DNA of 64,000 bases from Cupriavidus numazuensis (lineage in GTDB: Bacteria; Pseudomonadota; Gammaproteobacteria; Burkholderiales; Burkholderiaceae), in assembly GCF_905397435.1 (NCBI RefSeq), contig NZ_CAJPVI010000020.1:1-64000 (forward strand), given 5' to 3'. The position numbers and the translations under genes were made by a program. The notes beneath the pieces were generated by a model. It worked only from the letters and a program-made list of their open reading frames with translations. It did no database searches and was not told the DNA's origin. The first letter of the stretch is position 1, and every line of letters begins with the position of its first letter. Below are positions 10,067-17,527 of this stretch, one piece after another.

Positions 10067-10782
10067 GGCTGACCCGCCACCCGGACCTGCTCGACCGCAT
10101 GGCCGCGCAATATGCGCTCGGCGTGCTGCGCGGCGGCGCGCGGCGCCGGATGGAGCAGCTTGCGCGCGAGGAACCCGCCGTGCGCGCCGCGATCGGCCAC
10201 TGGCAGGTCAGGCTGTCCGGCATGGCCGAGTTGCAACCGTCCGCGGAGGCGGTAGAGGCGGTGTGGTGCGGCATCGAACAACGGCTCGGCTGGAAGCCTG
10301 TGCCGTCGGCCGGGGCAGCGGAGCCATGGTGGCAAAAGCTGTGGACGGCGCCAGTATTCTGGCGCGGCGCCGCGGCGGCTATGACCGTCATCGCGGCGCT
10401 GGCTGTCGGCATCGGCTGGCAAATGATCCAACGTCAACCAGGCGAGGCCGCGGTGGTTGCAGTGCTCAACAATGCACAATCGAAGCCCGCCCTCCTCGTC
10501 TCATGGGATGGCGCGGCGCGCGAGTTGCTCGTACAACGGCTCGACGACACGCCCCTGTCCGGTCAGCAGGTACTGCAGTTATGGGCGTTGCCCGAGGGCG
10601 GCAAGCCGCAATCGCTCGGCGTGATCGGCCGCGAGCGCGCGGCACGGCTTGCGCTGGCCCGGTTCCCCGCTGCCGTACCGGCCCTTGCAGTCAGCGTCGA
10701 ACCGCCGGGCGGATCGACGAACCCGGACGGCCCGAGCGGCCCGGTTGTCTTCAAGGGACCATTGATCCACTCGCCGCTCTGA
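10063..10782 (+). CDS. RskA/anti-sigma-K family membrane anti-sigma factor
   Basis: 239 residues starting at the ATG that overlaps the sigma stop. The cytoplasmic N-terminal part carries the short anti-sigma segment (MAAQYALGVLRGGARRRME). A single transmembrane helix lies at about residues 103-125 (AAAAMTVIAALAVGIGW). The periplasmic C-terminal domain contains SWDGAARELLVQRL, QVLQLWALPEGGKPQSLGV and SVEPPGGS, the pattern of the RskA C-terminal domain. It should hold the co-encoded sigma factor at the membrane until a periplasmic cue leads to its loss. The zinc-binding HxxxCxxC seen in ZAS-type anti-sigmas is absent, as expected for this subfamily. Confidence 0.9.
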   Translation: MRLTRHPDLLDRMAAQYALGVLRGGARRRMEQLAREEPAVRAAIGHWQVRLSGMAELQPSAEAVEAVWCGIEQRLGWKPVPSAGAAEPWWQKLWTAPVFWRGAAAAMTVIAALAVGIGWQMIQRQPGEAAVVAVLNNAQSKPALLVSWDGAARELLVQRLDDTPLSGQQVLQLWALPEGGKPQSLGVIGRERAARLALARFPAAVPALAVSVEPPGGSTNPDGPSGPVVFKGPLIHSPL

Positions 10783-10789
10783 AGCACGC

Positions 10790-10816
10790 TTGCCCGGCCC
10801 CGGCGGGCGATATAAT
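10790..10816 (+). promoter_or_regulatory. Candidate argH promoter
   Basis: TTGCCC at 10790-10795 and a perfect TATAAT at 10811-10816, spacing 15 bp (shorter than ideal), about 94 nt before the argH ATG. It sits just after the anti-sigma stop, so argH probably has its own promoter. Confidence 0.45.
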
Positions 10817-10910
10817 CCACGTTTCTCCGAAATCCGCTCGCGCCCGCCCCGCTTGGTCATGCACCGGCCGCACGCCGCGCGAGCCATAGAGCCACATAGC
10901 CCTGACGTCC

Positions 10911-12323
10911 ATGACGACCTCCCAACTTGCCAAGAAAGGCGAAGCCTGGTCCGCCCGCTTCTCCGAACCGATGTCCGACCTGGTGAAGCGCTACACCGCT
11001 TCGGTGTTCTTCGACAAGCGCCTGGCCCTGTTCGACATCCAGGGGTCGCTGGCGCACGCGGCCATGCTGGCCAAGCAGGGCATCATCGCCGAGGCCGACC
11101 GCGCCGAGATCGAGCGCGGCATGGCACAGATCAAGGGCGAGATCGAGGCCGGCGGCTTCGAATGGAAGCTGGATCTCGAAGACGTCCACCTGAACATTGA
11201 AGCGCGCCTGACCGCGCTGGTCGGCGATGCCGGCAAGCGCCTGCATACGGGCCGCTCGCGCAATGACCAGGTCGCGACCGACATCCGCCTGTGGCTGCGC
11301 AGCGAGATCGACAACATCATCGCGCTGCTCGGCGCGCTGCGCGGGTCGCTGCTGGACCTGGCCGACCAGAACGCCGACACGATCCTGCCGGGCTTCACGC
11401 ACCTGCAGGTCGCACAGCCCGTGACCTTCGGCCACCACCTGCTGGCCTATGTGGAAATGTTCACGCGCGATGCCGAGCGCATGGCCGACTGCCGCAAGCG
11501 CGTCAACCGCCTGCCGCTGGGCGCCGCCGCGCTGGCCGGCACGAGCTACCCGATCGACCGCGAATTCGTCGCGCAGCAGCTCGGCTTCGACGGCGTGTGC
11601 CGTAATTCGCTGGATGCCGTCTCCGACCGCGACTTCGCGATCGAATTCTGTGCCGCCGCTGCACTGGTGATGACCCACGTATCGCGCTTCTCCGAAGAGC
11701 TGGTGCTGTGGATGAGCCCGCGCGTCGGCTTCATCGACATCGCCGACCGCTTCTGCACCGGCAGCTCGATCATGCCGCAAAAGAAGAACCCCGACGTCCC
11801 CGAACTGGCGCGCGGCAAGACCGGCCGCGTCAACGGCCACCTGATCGGCCTGCTGACGCTGATGAAGGGCCAGCCGCTCGCGTACAACAAGGACAACCAG
11901 GAAGACAAGGAACCGCTGTTCGATACGGTCGATACCGTGGTCGACACGCTGCGCATCTTCGCCGACATGGTGCCGGGCATCACCGTCAAGCCGGAAGCCA
12001 TGCGCGCCGCCGCGCTGCAGGGCTACGCCACTGCCACGGACCTGGCCGACTACCTCGTCAAGAAGGGCCTGCCGTTCCGCGACGCGCACGAAGCCGTGGC
12101 CCACGCCGTGCGTGCTTGCGACAGCCGCAACTGCGACCTGGCCGACCTTACCGTGGCCGAACTGCGCGAAGTCTCCGGCCTCGGCGACAAGGCCGCGCTG
12201 ATCGGCGACGACGTGCATACCGTCCTGACGCTCGAAGGCTCGGTCGCCGCGCGCAACCACATTGGCGGCACCGCACCGGACCAGGTGCGCGCAGCGATCG
12301 CCGCCGCACGCGCAGCGCTGTAA
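10911..12323 (+). CDS. argH: Argininosuccinate lyase
   Basis: 470-residue member of the fumarase/aspartase superfamily; splits argininosuccinate into arginine and fumarate, the last step of arginine synthesis. Diagnostics: [12 protein letters not shown] (substrate loop), [12 protein letters not shown], the [14 protein letters not shown] segment and the family signature [16 protein letters not shown] carrying the mobile catalytic serine. Length is normal for the family. It stands alone, with its own candidate promoter and a strong terminator right after the stop. Confidence 0.97.
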   Translation: MTTSQLAKKGEAWSARFSEPMSDLVKRYTASVFFDKRLALFDIQGSLAHAAMLAKQGIIAEADRAEIERGMAQIKGEIEAGGFEWKLDLEDVHLNIEARLTALVGDAGKRLHTGRSRNDQVATDIRLWLRSEIDNIIALLGALRGSLLDLADQNADTILPGFTHLQVAQPVTFGHHLLAYVEMFTRDAERMADCRKRVNRLPLGAAALAGTSYPIDREFVAQQLGFDGVCRNSLDAVSDRDFAIEFCAAAALVMTHVSRFSEELVLWMSPRVGFIDIADRFCTGSSIMPQKKNPDVPELARGKTGRVNGHLIGLLTLMKGQPLAYNKDNQEDKEPLFDTVDTVVDTLRIFADMVPGITVKPEAMRAAALQGYATATDLADYLVKKGLPFRDAHEAVAHAVRACDSRNCDLADLTVAELREVSGLGDKAALIGDDVHTVLTLEGSVAARNHIGGTAPDQVRAAIAAARAAL

Positions 12324-12346
12324 GTTCCGCGTAAGCTTCAAGCAAG

Positions 12347-12382
12347 AAAAAGCCACGATGGCCCAGCCATCGTGGCTTTTTT
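12347..12382 (+). terminator. Rho-independent terminator after argH
   Basis: Perfect 11-bp stem (12351-12361 with 12367-12377), 5-nt loop, followed by five T and preceded by four A, so it may work on both strands. It begins 24 nt after the argH stop. Confidence 0.92.
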
Positions 12383-12384
12383 CA

Positions 12385-12414
12385 TTGACATGCCGGATTT
12401 TTGCGCAATGTGAT
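12385..12414 (+). promoter_or_regulatory. Candidate promoter of the TRAP transporter operon
   Basis: A perfect TTGACA at 12385-12390 is followed after 18 bp by TGTGAT (12409-12414), about 74 nt before the dctQ-like ATG and immediately after the argH terminator. The -35 is excellent, the -10 weak, as expected for a regulated promoter. Confidence 0.45.
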
Positions 12415-12487
12415 AGGTATTAGCCCCAAGCGCCGACGCATTTTGTTACAGATAAACTAATCGCCGCAAAAACCGGGGAGACAACCC

Positions 12488-13030
12488 ATGAACTACTTGC
12501 TTGGTCTGTCACGACAGATCGACAGGTTGAATCAGCACACGGGCAGGCTTGCAAACATCATGATCCTGCTGTCGTGCCTGATCAGCGCCGGCAACGCCCT
12601 CCTGCGCTATGGCTTCAACTTGAGCGACAACTGGCCACTCGAATTGCAGTGGTACATGTTTGCGATCGCCGTGATGTTCGGCGCTTCGTACACCTTCCAG
12701 CGCAATGAACATGTCCGCGTCGACCTGTTCTACGGCAACGTCTCGGAGCGCGCGCAGCACTGGATCGACATCTTCGGCATCGTCGTGTTCCTGCTGCCGT
12801 CGTGCATCCTGTTCACGTGGCTGTCCTGGGATTCGCTGTTCCTGCCCTCGTGGCGCATCCTCGAGCAATCGGGCAATTCCGGCGGCCTGCCGCGTTACCC
12901 GATCAAGCTGGTGGTGCCCGTCGGCTTCGCCCTGCTCGCGCTGCAGGGGGTGTCTGAACTGATCAAGCGCTTTGCCGCCCTCAAAGGCCTGGTGCGTATC
13001 GAATCGAAATACGAGAGGCCGGTGCAATGA
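12488..13030 (+). CDS. dctQ: TRAP transporter small permease (DctQ family)
   Basis: 180-residue inner-membrane protein with four predicted helices (LANIMILLSCLISAGNALLR; LELQWYMFAIAVMFGASYTF; IFGIVVFLLPSCILFTWLSW; LVVPVGFALLALQGVSELI). This is the Q subunit of tripartite ATP-independent periplasmic transporters, which import organic acids with sodium or protons using an extracytoplasmic binding protein. A GGGGAG ribosome site sits 7 nt upstream. Its stop overlaps the large-permease start by ATGA. The substrate cannot be told from the sequence; the symbol names the family only. Confidence 0.88.
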   Translation: MNYLLGLSRQIDRLNQHTGRLANIMILLSCLISAGNALLRYGFNLSDNWPLELQWYMFAIAVMFGASYTFQRNEHVRVDLFYGNVSERAQHWIDIFGIVVFLLPSCILFTWLSWDSLFLPSWRILEQSGNSGGLPRYPIKLVVPVGFALLALQGVSELIKRFAALKGLVRIESKYERPVQ

Positions 13031-14739
13031 TTCCATTGGAATATATGCCGCCGATGATGTTCGGCGGCCTGGTGCTGTTCATGCTGATCGGGTTCCCGGT
13101 CGCATTTTCACTGTCCGCCGTCGGCCTCGCCTTCGGCTTCCTGGCCATTCACTGGGGCTACTTCCCGCTGAGCTTCCTGCAGGCCGTGCCGAGCCGGGTG
13201 TTCGGCAGCGTGCTGGCCAACGAGCTGCTGCTGGCCATTCCGTTCTTCACCTTCATGGGCGCGATCCTGGAGAAGTGCGGGCTGGCCGAGGACATGCTCG
13301 ACTCCATGGGCCAGCTGTTCGGTCCGGTGCGTGGCGGCCTTGGGTATTCGGTGATCATCGTCGGCTTCATCCTCGGCGCGATCACGGGCACCGTGGCCGC
13401 GCAGGTGATCGCCATGGCGATGATCTCGCTGCCGGTGATGATGCGCTACCGCTACAACATGAAGTACGCCACCGGCGTGCTCGCGGCATCGGGCACCATC
13501 ACGCAGCTCGTGCCGCCATCGCTGGTGCTCGTGGTCCTGGCCGACCAGCTCAAGACGCCGGCCGGCAGCGCCGACGTGGGCAGCATGTACCTGGGTGCGT
13601 GGGGTCCGTCGGTCGTGCAGATCGCCCTGTTCGCGCTGTACACGTTCTTCCTCACGCGCGTCAAACCTGACTGGCTGCCGCCGGTTCCGGCCGAAGCGCG
13701 CACGCTGCGCGGCTGGCCACTGTGGGCCAAGTGCCTGCGCGGCATCATTCCGTGCGCGGTGCTGATCTTCCTGGTGCTGGGCACGATCATGCTGGGCATC
13801 GCCACGCCAACCGAATCGGGCGCCATGGGTGCCGTCGGCGCGCTGGTGCTCGCGGTGATCCGAGACAAGGCTTTCACCAGCACCGATCGCATCATCTACC
13901 GCATCGGCATTGCCGCGACGCTGATCACCGCGGCCGTGGGCGTGTTTGCCTTTGGCTCGCATGTGTTCCGCGTCCCGCTGGCGGTGCTGTACCTGGTCAT
14001 CCTGTGGCTGATCATTCGCTCCGGCCAGATGACCGACCTGCGCTTGCTGATCGTCGATGCCTACCAGTCGACCGCGCGTATCACGGCCATGGTCGTGTTC
14101 ATCCTGATCGGCTCCACCTGCTTCTCGGTGGTGTTCCAGGGCGTGGACGGCGGCGCGTGGGTCGAGCACCTGTTTACCTCGCTGCCGGGCGGCTGGATCG
14201 GCTTCCTGATCGTGGTGAACCTGTTCATCTTCTTCCTGGCGTTCTTCCTGGACTTCTTCGAGATCGCGTTCATCGTGGTGCCGATGCTGGCCCCGGTGGC
14301 GGTGAAGGTGCTGGCACCGGTCGTGGCCGATTCGATGGGCGGCAACCCCGAAGCCGCGGCCACCGCGGCGCTCGTGTGGTTCGGCGTGATGCTGTGCGTG
14401 AACATGCAGACCTCGTTCATGCACCCACCGTTCGGCTTCGCGCTGTTCTACCTGCGCGGCATCGCGCCCAAGGAAGTGAAGAGCTCAGACATCTATTGGG
14501 GCGCCCTGCCTTGGGTTGGCCTGCAACTGGTGATGGTGCTGGCGGTGATGTTCTGGCCGGGCATGGTGACGGCATTCCTCGACAAGGGATCGCTGCACCA
14601 TAACACCGGGGCGGAGGTGAGCATTCCGCTTGGGGGTGAGCCAGAGAAACCGGCGTCTTCGCCAGGGACACTGGAGTTGCCGGGGACAGCCGCTCCGGCC
14701 GAGCCGGCGGCGCCGCAGTTCGAGTTTGAGAAGAAGTAA
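13027..14739 (+). CDS. dctM: TRAP transporter large permease (DctM family)
   Basis: 570 residues, longer than the usual ~430 of DctM. The N-terminal half has the family features (GGLVLFMLIGFPVAFSLSAV, AIPFFTFMGAILEKCGLAED, LVPPSLVLVVLADQ). The middle carries an extra membrane segment at about residues 275-350, between the IATPTESGAMGAVGAL motif and the second permease repeat, seen in the longer TRAP subfamily. The second repeat includes FFEIAFIVVPMLAPV and TSFMHPPFGFALFYLRG. The last ~45 residues are a Pro/Ala/Glu-rich tail. A binding protein (DctP) is not adjacent: argH lies upstream, and a terminator plus convergent genes downstream. The solute receptor must therefore be encoded elsewhere or lost. 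Confidence 0.9.
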   Translation: MIPLEYMPPMMFGGLVLFMLIGFPVAFSLSAVGLAFGFLAIHWGYFPLSFLQAVPSRVFGSVLANELLLAIPFFTFMGAILEKCGLAEDMLDSMGQLFGPVRGGLGYSVIIVGFILGAITGTVAAQVIAMAMISLPVMMRYRYNMKYATGVLAASGTITQLVPPSLVLVVLADQLKTPAGSADVGSMYLGAWGPSVVQIALFALYTFFLTRVKPDWLPPVPAEARTLRGWPLWAKCLRGIIPCAVLIFLVLGTIMLGIATPTESGAMGAVGALVLAVIRDKAFTSTDRIIYRIGIAATLITAAVGVFAFGSHVFRVPLAVLYLVILWLIIRSGQMTDLRLLIVDAYQSTARITAMVVFILIGSTCFSVVFQGVDGGAWVEHLFTSLPGGWIGFLIVVNLFIFFLAFFLDFFEIAFIVVPMLAPVAVKVLAPVVADSMGGNPEAAATAALVWFGVMLCVNMQTSFMHPPFGFALFYLRGIAPKEVKSSDIYWGALPWVGLQLVMVLAVMFWPGMVTAFLDKGSLHHNTGAEVSIPLGGEPEKPASSPGTLELPGTAAPAEPAAPQFEFEKK

Positions 14740-14762
14740 GCCGGCGAAGTCATGCCAGCAAG

Positions 14763-14789
14763 TGCCCCGCAGATGCGGGGCATTTTTTT
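14763..14789 (+). terminator. Rho-independent terminator after dctM
   Basis: Perfect 8-bp GC-rich stem (14763-14770 with 14775-14782), AGAT loop and seven T. It also separates the TRAP operon from the convergent deacetylase gene. Confidence 0.9.
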
Positions 14790-14834
14790 GTTCATCGCCG
14801 CTCAGTCAGAAGCGCTTACGCGCTTCTCCTCTTT

Positions 14835-15965
14835 CTAGCGGTAACTCTGACAGTCGATCCACTTCACGTTCGCCCCGGAAGTCTGATCGAGCAGCCATGG
14901 CACGGCCGTCAAAGCCTTTGGATGGATGTCGTGGAACAGGATCACGCCGCGCCGCCAGAGCAGCATCAGGGTCAGGACTCGCTGCCTGACCTGATCCGCA
15001 TCGACCTTGGCGCTCCAGTCCTGCGAGTCGATGTTCCATAGTGCGACACGCAGTCCGTGCGATGCGAAGAACGGGCCGCTGTCTGACCGTCGCTGCCCGT
15101 AGGGCGGGCGGAACAGCGGCGTCGCGCTGGCGGGCACGGTGCTGCGCACCAGGGACATGCTTCGCTCGATGGAGCCCTGCCATTCCGCCCAAGTACCATG
15201 CGACTTGTGCTCCCAGCCGTGCGTTCCCACACACATGCCCTGGTAAGTGGTAGCCAATTGGCTCGCCGACGTCTGCCCGAGCCGTTGTTGCAGCGACGTG
15301 CCCAGCACGAAGAATGTCGCGCTCAGATGGCGCTGGCGCAGCGTCGCGAGCAGTTTGTCGGTGTTGCCGTCCGCTCGGGAGGGCCCGTCGTCGAAGGTCA
15401 GCAAGAATTGGCGGTCGGCCAGTTCGTTTCCGGTCAGTTCCCGGTCGGAGTAGATATCGACCTCGCTGCTAACTCGTGAGAACAGAGAGGCGAGGCGGAG
15501 AAGTTCGTGGAGATAGGTACGCTGGAACGCCTGATCAGCGGGATACCACCGGGCATAGCGGCCCTCGCGCGCCACTTCGAAGCGTGCGGCAACCCTCCGG
15601 AAGTCAGTCTCGTTGGCGATCTCCTCGCAGAAGTCATCGCCCGGGCGGCAATCTGCGGATGCCATCCGGTAGTTCGCGGCCAGCCGCTGCCAGTAGACCG
15701 CGCGCATGTGGTCGACCGCCATCCGGTCGAGTTGTTTCACGCCGATGGCATCGCGCAGTGCGTCATCATTCATCCGCTCACTGTCGGAAAGTGCGCGTCC
15801 GAACGAAAGTACTTCGGCCCGCGACGCGCGATCGAATGCAGATTGTGAGTTCAGGGCTTCGGGCCAGAGGCTGCGGTCAATGGAAGCCACGCCGCCGGGG
15901 CCGGCGGCGTGGAGCGGCGAGTGGGCAAAGACCAGCAGGCCGCACAGAATGGCGAGTTTTCGCAT
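14835..15965 (-). CDS. Exported NodB-type polysaccharide deacetylase
   Basis: 376 residues from the ATG at 15965, chosen because it starts a clean signal peptide (MRKLAILCGLLVFAHSPLHA); a start at 16007 is in frame. An N-terminal helical region of ~180 residues without clear family precedes a NodB domain with all five motifs: LTFDDGPS (metal Asp and base), H-x3-H in GTHGWEHKSH, RPPYGQR, DSQDW and LFHDIHP. Enzymes of this family remove N- or O-acetyl groups from cell-wall or capsule sugars using a divalent metal. All metal ligands look present, so it should be active in the periplasm or outside. Downstream partner of the TPR/DUF2135-like gene (69-bp gap), probably one operon. Confidence 0.88.
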   Translation of the reverse strand: MRKLAILCGLLVFAHSPLHAAGPGGVASIDRSLWPEALNSQSAFDRASRAEVLSFGRALSDSERMNDDALRDAIGVKQLDRMAVDHMRAVYWQRLAANYRMASADCRPGDDFCEEIANETDFRRVAARFEVAREGRYARWYPADQAFQRTYLHELLRLASLFSRVSSEVDIYSDRELTGNELADRQFLLTFDDGPSRADGNTDKLLATLRQRHLSATFFVLGTSLQQRLGQTSASQLATTYQGMCVGTHGWEHKSHGTWAEWQGSIERSMSLVRSTVPASATPLFRPPYGQRRSDSGPFFASHGLRVALWNIDSQDWSAKVDADQVRQRVLTLMLLWRRGVILFHDIHPKALTAVPWLLDQTSGANVKWIDCQSYR

Positions 15966-16034
15966 GAGCAGGGCTTGGAAGAGAAAAGTCCCTGCGCGCA
16001 GGGACATTGGCTGAATGACGTAACGGATAGGAAA

Positions 16035-17216
16035 TTACGGGCGGCCGCCGACGCGCTGGATGGCCCTGTCGTAGACAGGGTTGGCCTTTTCGCGCCTGGC
16101 TGCCACGTAGTTCGCCAGTGCGTCTGCAGTCTGGCCGGCTTCCTCGTACATCCTGCCGATGTTGTAGTACGAGCTGGCCCGGACGGTTGCCGCCGTGGCG
16201 CCGCTGGCCAGCGCGATGGCCTTGCGGTTTGCCCAGATCGCCTCCGCCTTGCGTCCGGCCTTTTGGTAAGCAAGGCCCAGATTGCTGTATGCCTGGCCGT
16301 AGTTGGGATCCTGCTCCAGCGCTTGGTTGTAAAGCCAGATCGCATCATCGAGCCGGCCAGCGTGGTAGGCCGCCTCGCCGTTCTGATTCAGCGAGCGTGC
16401 CCGGGCGGCGTCAACGGGCGCCTGATTTGCAGCCACGACTCGATTCTGTTCATTGCTGGCCTCGCCAAGCGTCCCCAGCACGTTATCGGCATTCACAGCC
16501 ACACCGCGCATGGCGTTGATGTCCTGGAACTCGCCCTGGCCCGTTATGCGAAAGACCGTCCACAGGTTGCCCGGCTGGTTGCGAGGCACATAGTAGGTGC
16601 GCACCAGCGACTCTCCGATGTAGACGAATACCTTGGCCTGGCTGGCGGAGAGTGCCTGGCTGGACGGGTTGCCCCCATTGGTGAAGTCGTGCACGGCGTA
16701 CACGTACGTCTCGCCCTGGTGCTTGCGTTCCAGCGTGATGGTCTCAGGGCCAAAGCCGTCGACGTCGTCCACGTCGAGGTTCGCATCTGTGCCTTGCCGT
16801 CTTGCGAAGAACACATGATTGCCAGGATAGGCGACGTGAGAATCCAGATCCGCGGGGGAACTACCCCATGTCAGCACCACTCTCAGGCCGTCCAGGTTGT
16901 GCATCACGGGACTAAGAGCGTAAGTCATGCCCGAGCATGGGCACTTGGCCACCAGATTCGAATAGCCGTCCTTCTTGATGATAAGGAGCGACTGGGGGTC
17001 AGACAGCGCATCAGCCTCCAGCAACGCCTCGCCTTTTGCATTGGACACCGTACTGGCGGAGCGCTCTCCGTTTTTTTGAAGGATGACCGAGGCGCCGTTG
17101 ATGCGCTGGTCCTTTACCGTGGCGCTGAGCACCTGGATTCTCGAGTCGGCCGCGTGACTTGCAGTAGCGGCAAGAAAGGCGACGACGAACAGACTGGATT
17201 GCAATCCCAATTTCAT
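16035..17216 (-). CDS. Exported DUF2135 (YfaP-like) protein with C-terminal TPR repeats
   Basis: 393 residues from the ATG at 17216, preceded by AGGGAT; signal peptide MKLGLQSSLFVVAFLAATASHA. Domains in order: a carboxypeptidase-regulatory/Ig-like domain (~25-110; TVKDQRINGASVILQKNGE); a YfaP/DUF2135-like domain (~115-215; LTWGSSPADLDSHVAYPG, NLDVDDVDGFGPETITL, YVYAVHDFTN), whose Asp-rich stretches look suited to Ca2+; and three TPR units (~300-385; GEAAYHAGRLDDAIWLYNQ, AYSNLGLAYQKAGRKAEA, YYNIGRMYEEAGQTADAL). In E. coli yfaP lies in an alpha-2-macroglobulin-like cluster; here the partner is a polysaccharide deacetylase. The function is unknown; an envelope scaffold is a fair guess. The ribosome site sits inside a perfect hairpin. 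Confidence 0.75.
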   Translation of the reverse strand: MKLGLQSSLFVVAFLAATASHAADSRIQVLSATVKDQRINGASVILQKNGERSASTVSNAKGEALLEADALSDPQSLLIIKKDGYSNLVAKCPCSGMTYALSPVMHNLDGLRVVLTWGSSPADLDSHVAYPGNHVFFARRQGTDANLDVDDVDGFGPETITLERKHQGETYVYAVHDFTNGGNPSSQALSASQAKVFVYIGESLVRTYYVPRNQPGNLWTVFRITGQGEFQDINAMRGVAVNADNVLGTLGEASNEQNRVVAANQAPVDAARARSLNQNGEAAYHAGRLDDAIWLYNQALEQDPNYGQAYSNLGLAYQKAGRKAEAIWANRKAIALASGATAATVRASSYYNIGRMYEEAGQTADALANYVAARREKANPVYDRAIQRVGGRP

Positions 17217-17253
17217 GTTGATATCCCTGTAGAGAAGGTGCAGGGATATCAAC
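17217..17253 (-). promoter_or_regulatory. Perfect 13-bp hairpin covering the ribosome site of the TPR/DUF2135 gene
   Basis: GTTGATATCCCTG at 17217-17229 is exactly mirrored by CAGGGATATCAAC at 17241-17253 with an 11-nt loop. On the coding (-) strand the 3' arm contains the only purine-rich ribosome site and ends at the base next to the ATG. If transcribed, it would hide the ribosome site; as DNA it could be an operator. No T-run follows, so it is not a terminator. Confidence 0.7.
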
Positions 17254-17468
17254 AGATCGCGTTCTCCGGCGGAATCGAATAATTCCGATTTCCCGGTCCG
17301 CACTTTCCCAACGTTACGACGAGACAAGCAGCTCACTCGACCTAGGGATGATCCTGAAGTCCAGCCAGAGATCCCTTTTCAGTTTTCGCCCACAGCCCCT
17401 GGCTTCCCCTGCTCCGGTATATCGCCAGGGAACTGTCAGTCGAATCCATCACATCCCATTCTTCGCCT

Positions 17469-17496
17469 TTGTAACCCCGCCCCGCTTGCCTACGAT
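17469..17496 (+). promoter_or_regulatory. Candidate promoter of the Rieske-P450 gene
   Basis: TTGTAA (17469-17474), 16 bp, TACGAT (17491-17496), 32 nt before the ATG. The rest of the 311-bp gap 17217-17527 holds the hairpin described separately and nothing else I recognise. Confidence 0.35.
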
Positions 17497-17527
17497 AATT
17501 CCAGCCCACGCCCTGACGGAGGCAGCC

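Noticed and set aside
10857..12356. 500-codon open frame antisense to argH
   Set aside because: Shadow of a certain gene; no domain, start context or codon pattern of its own.
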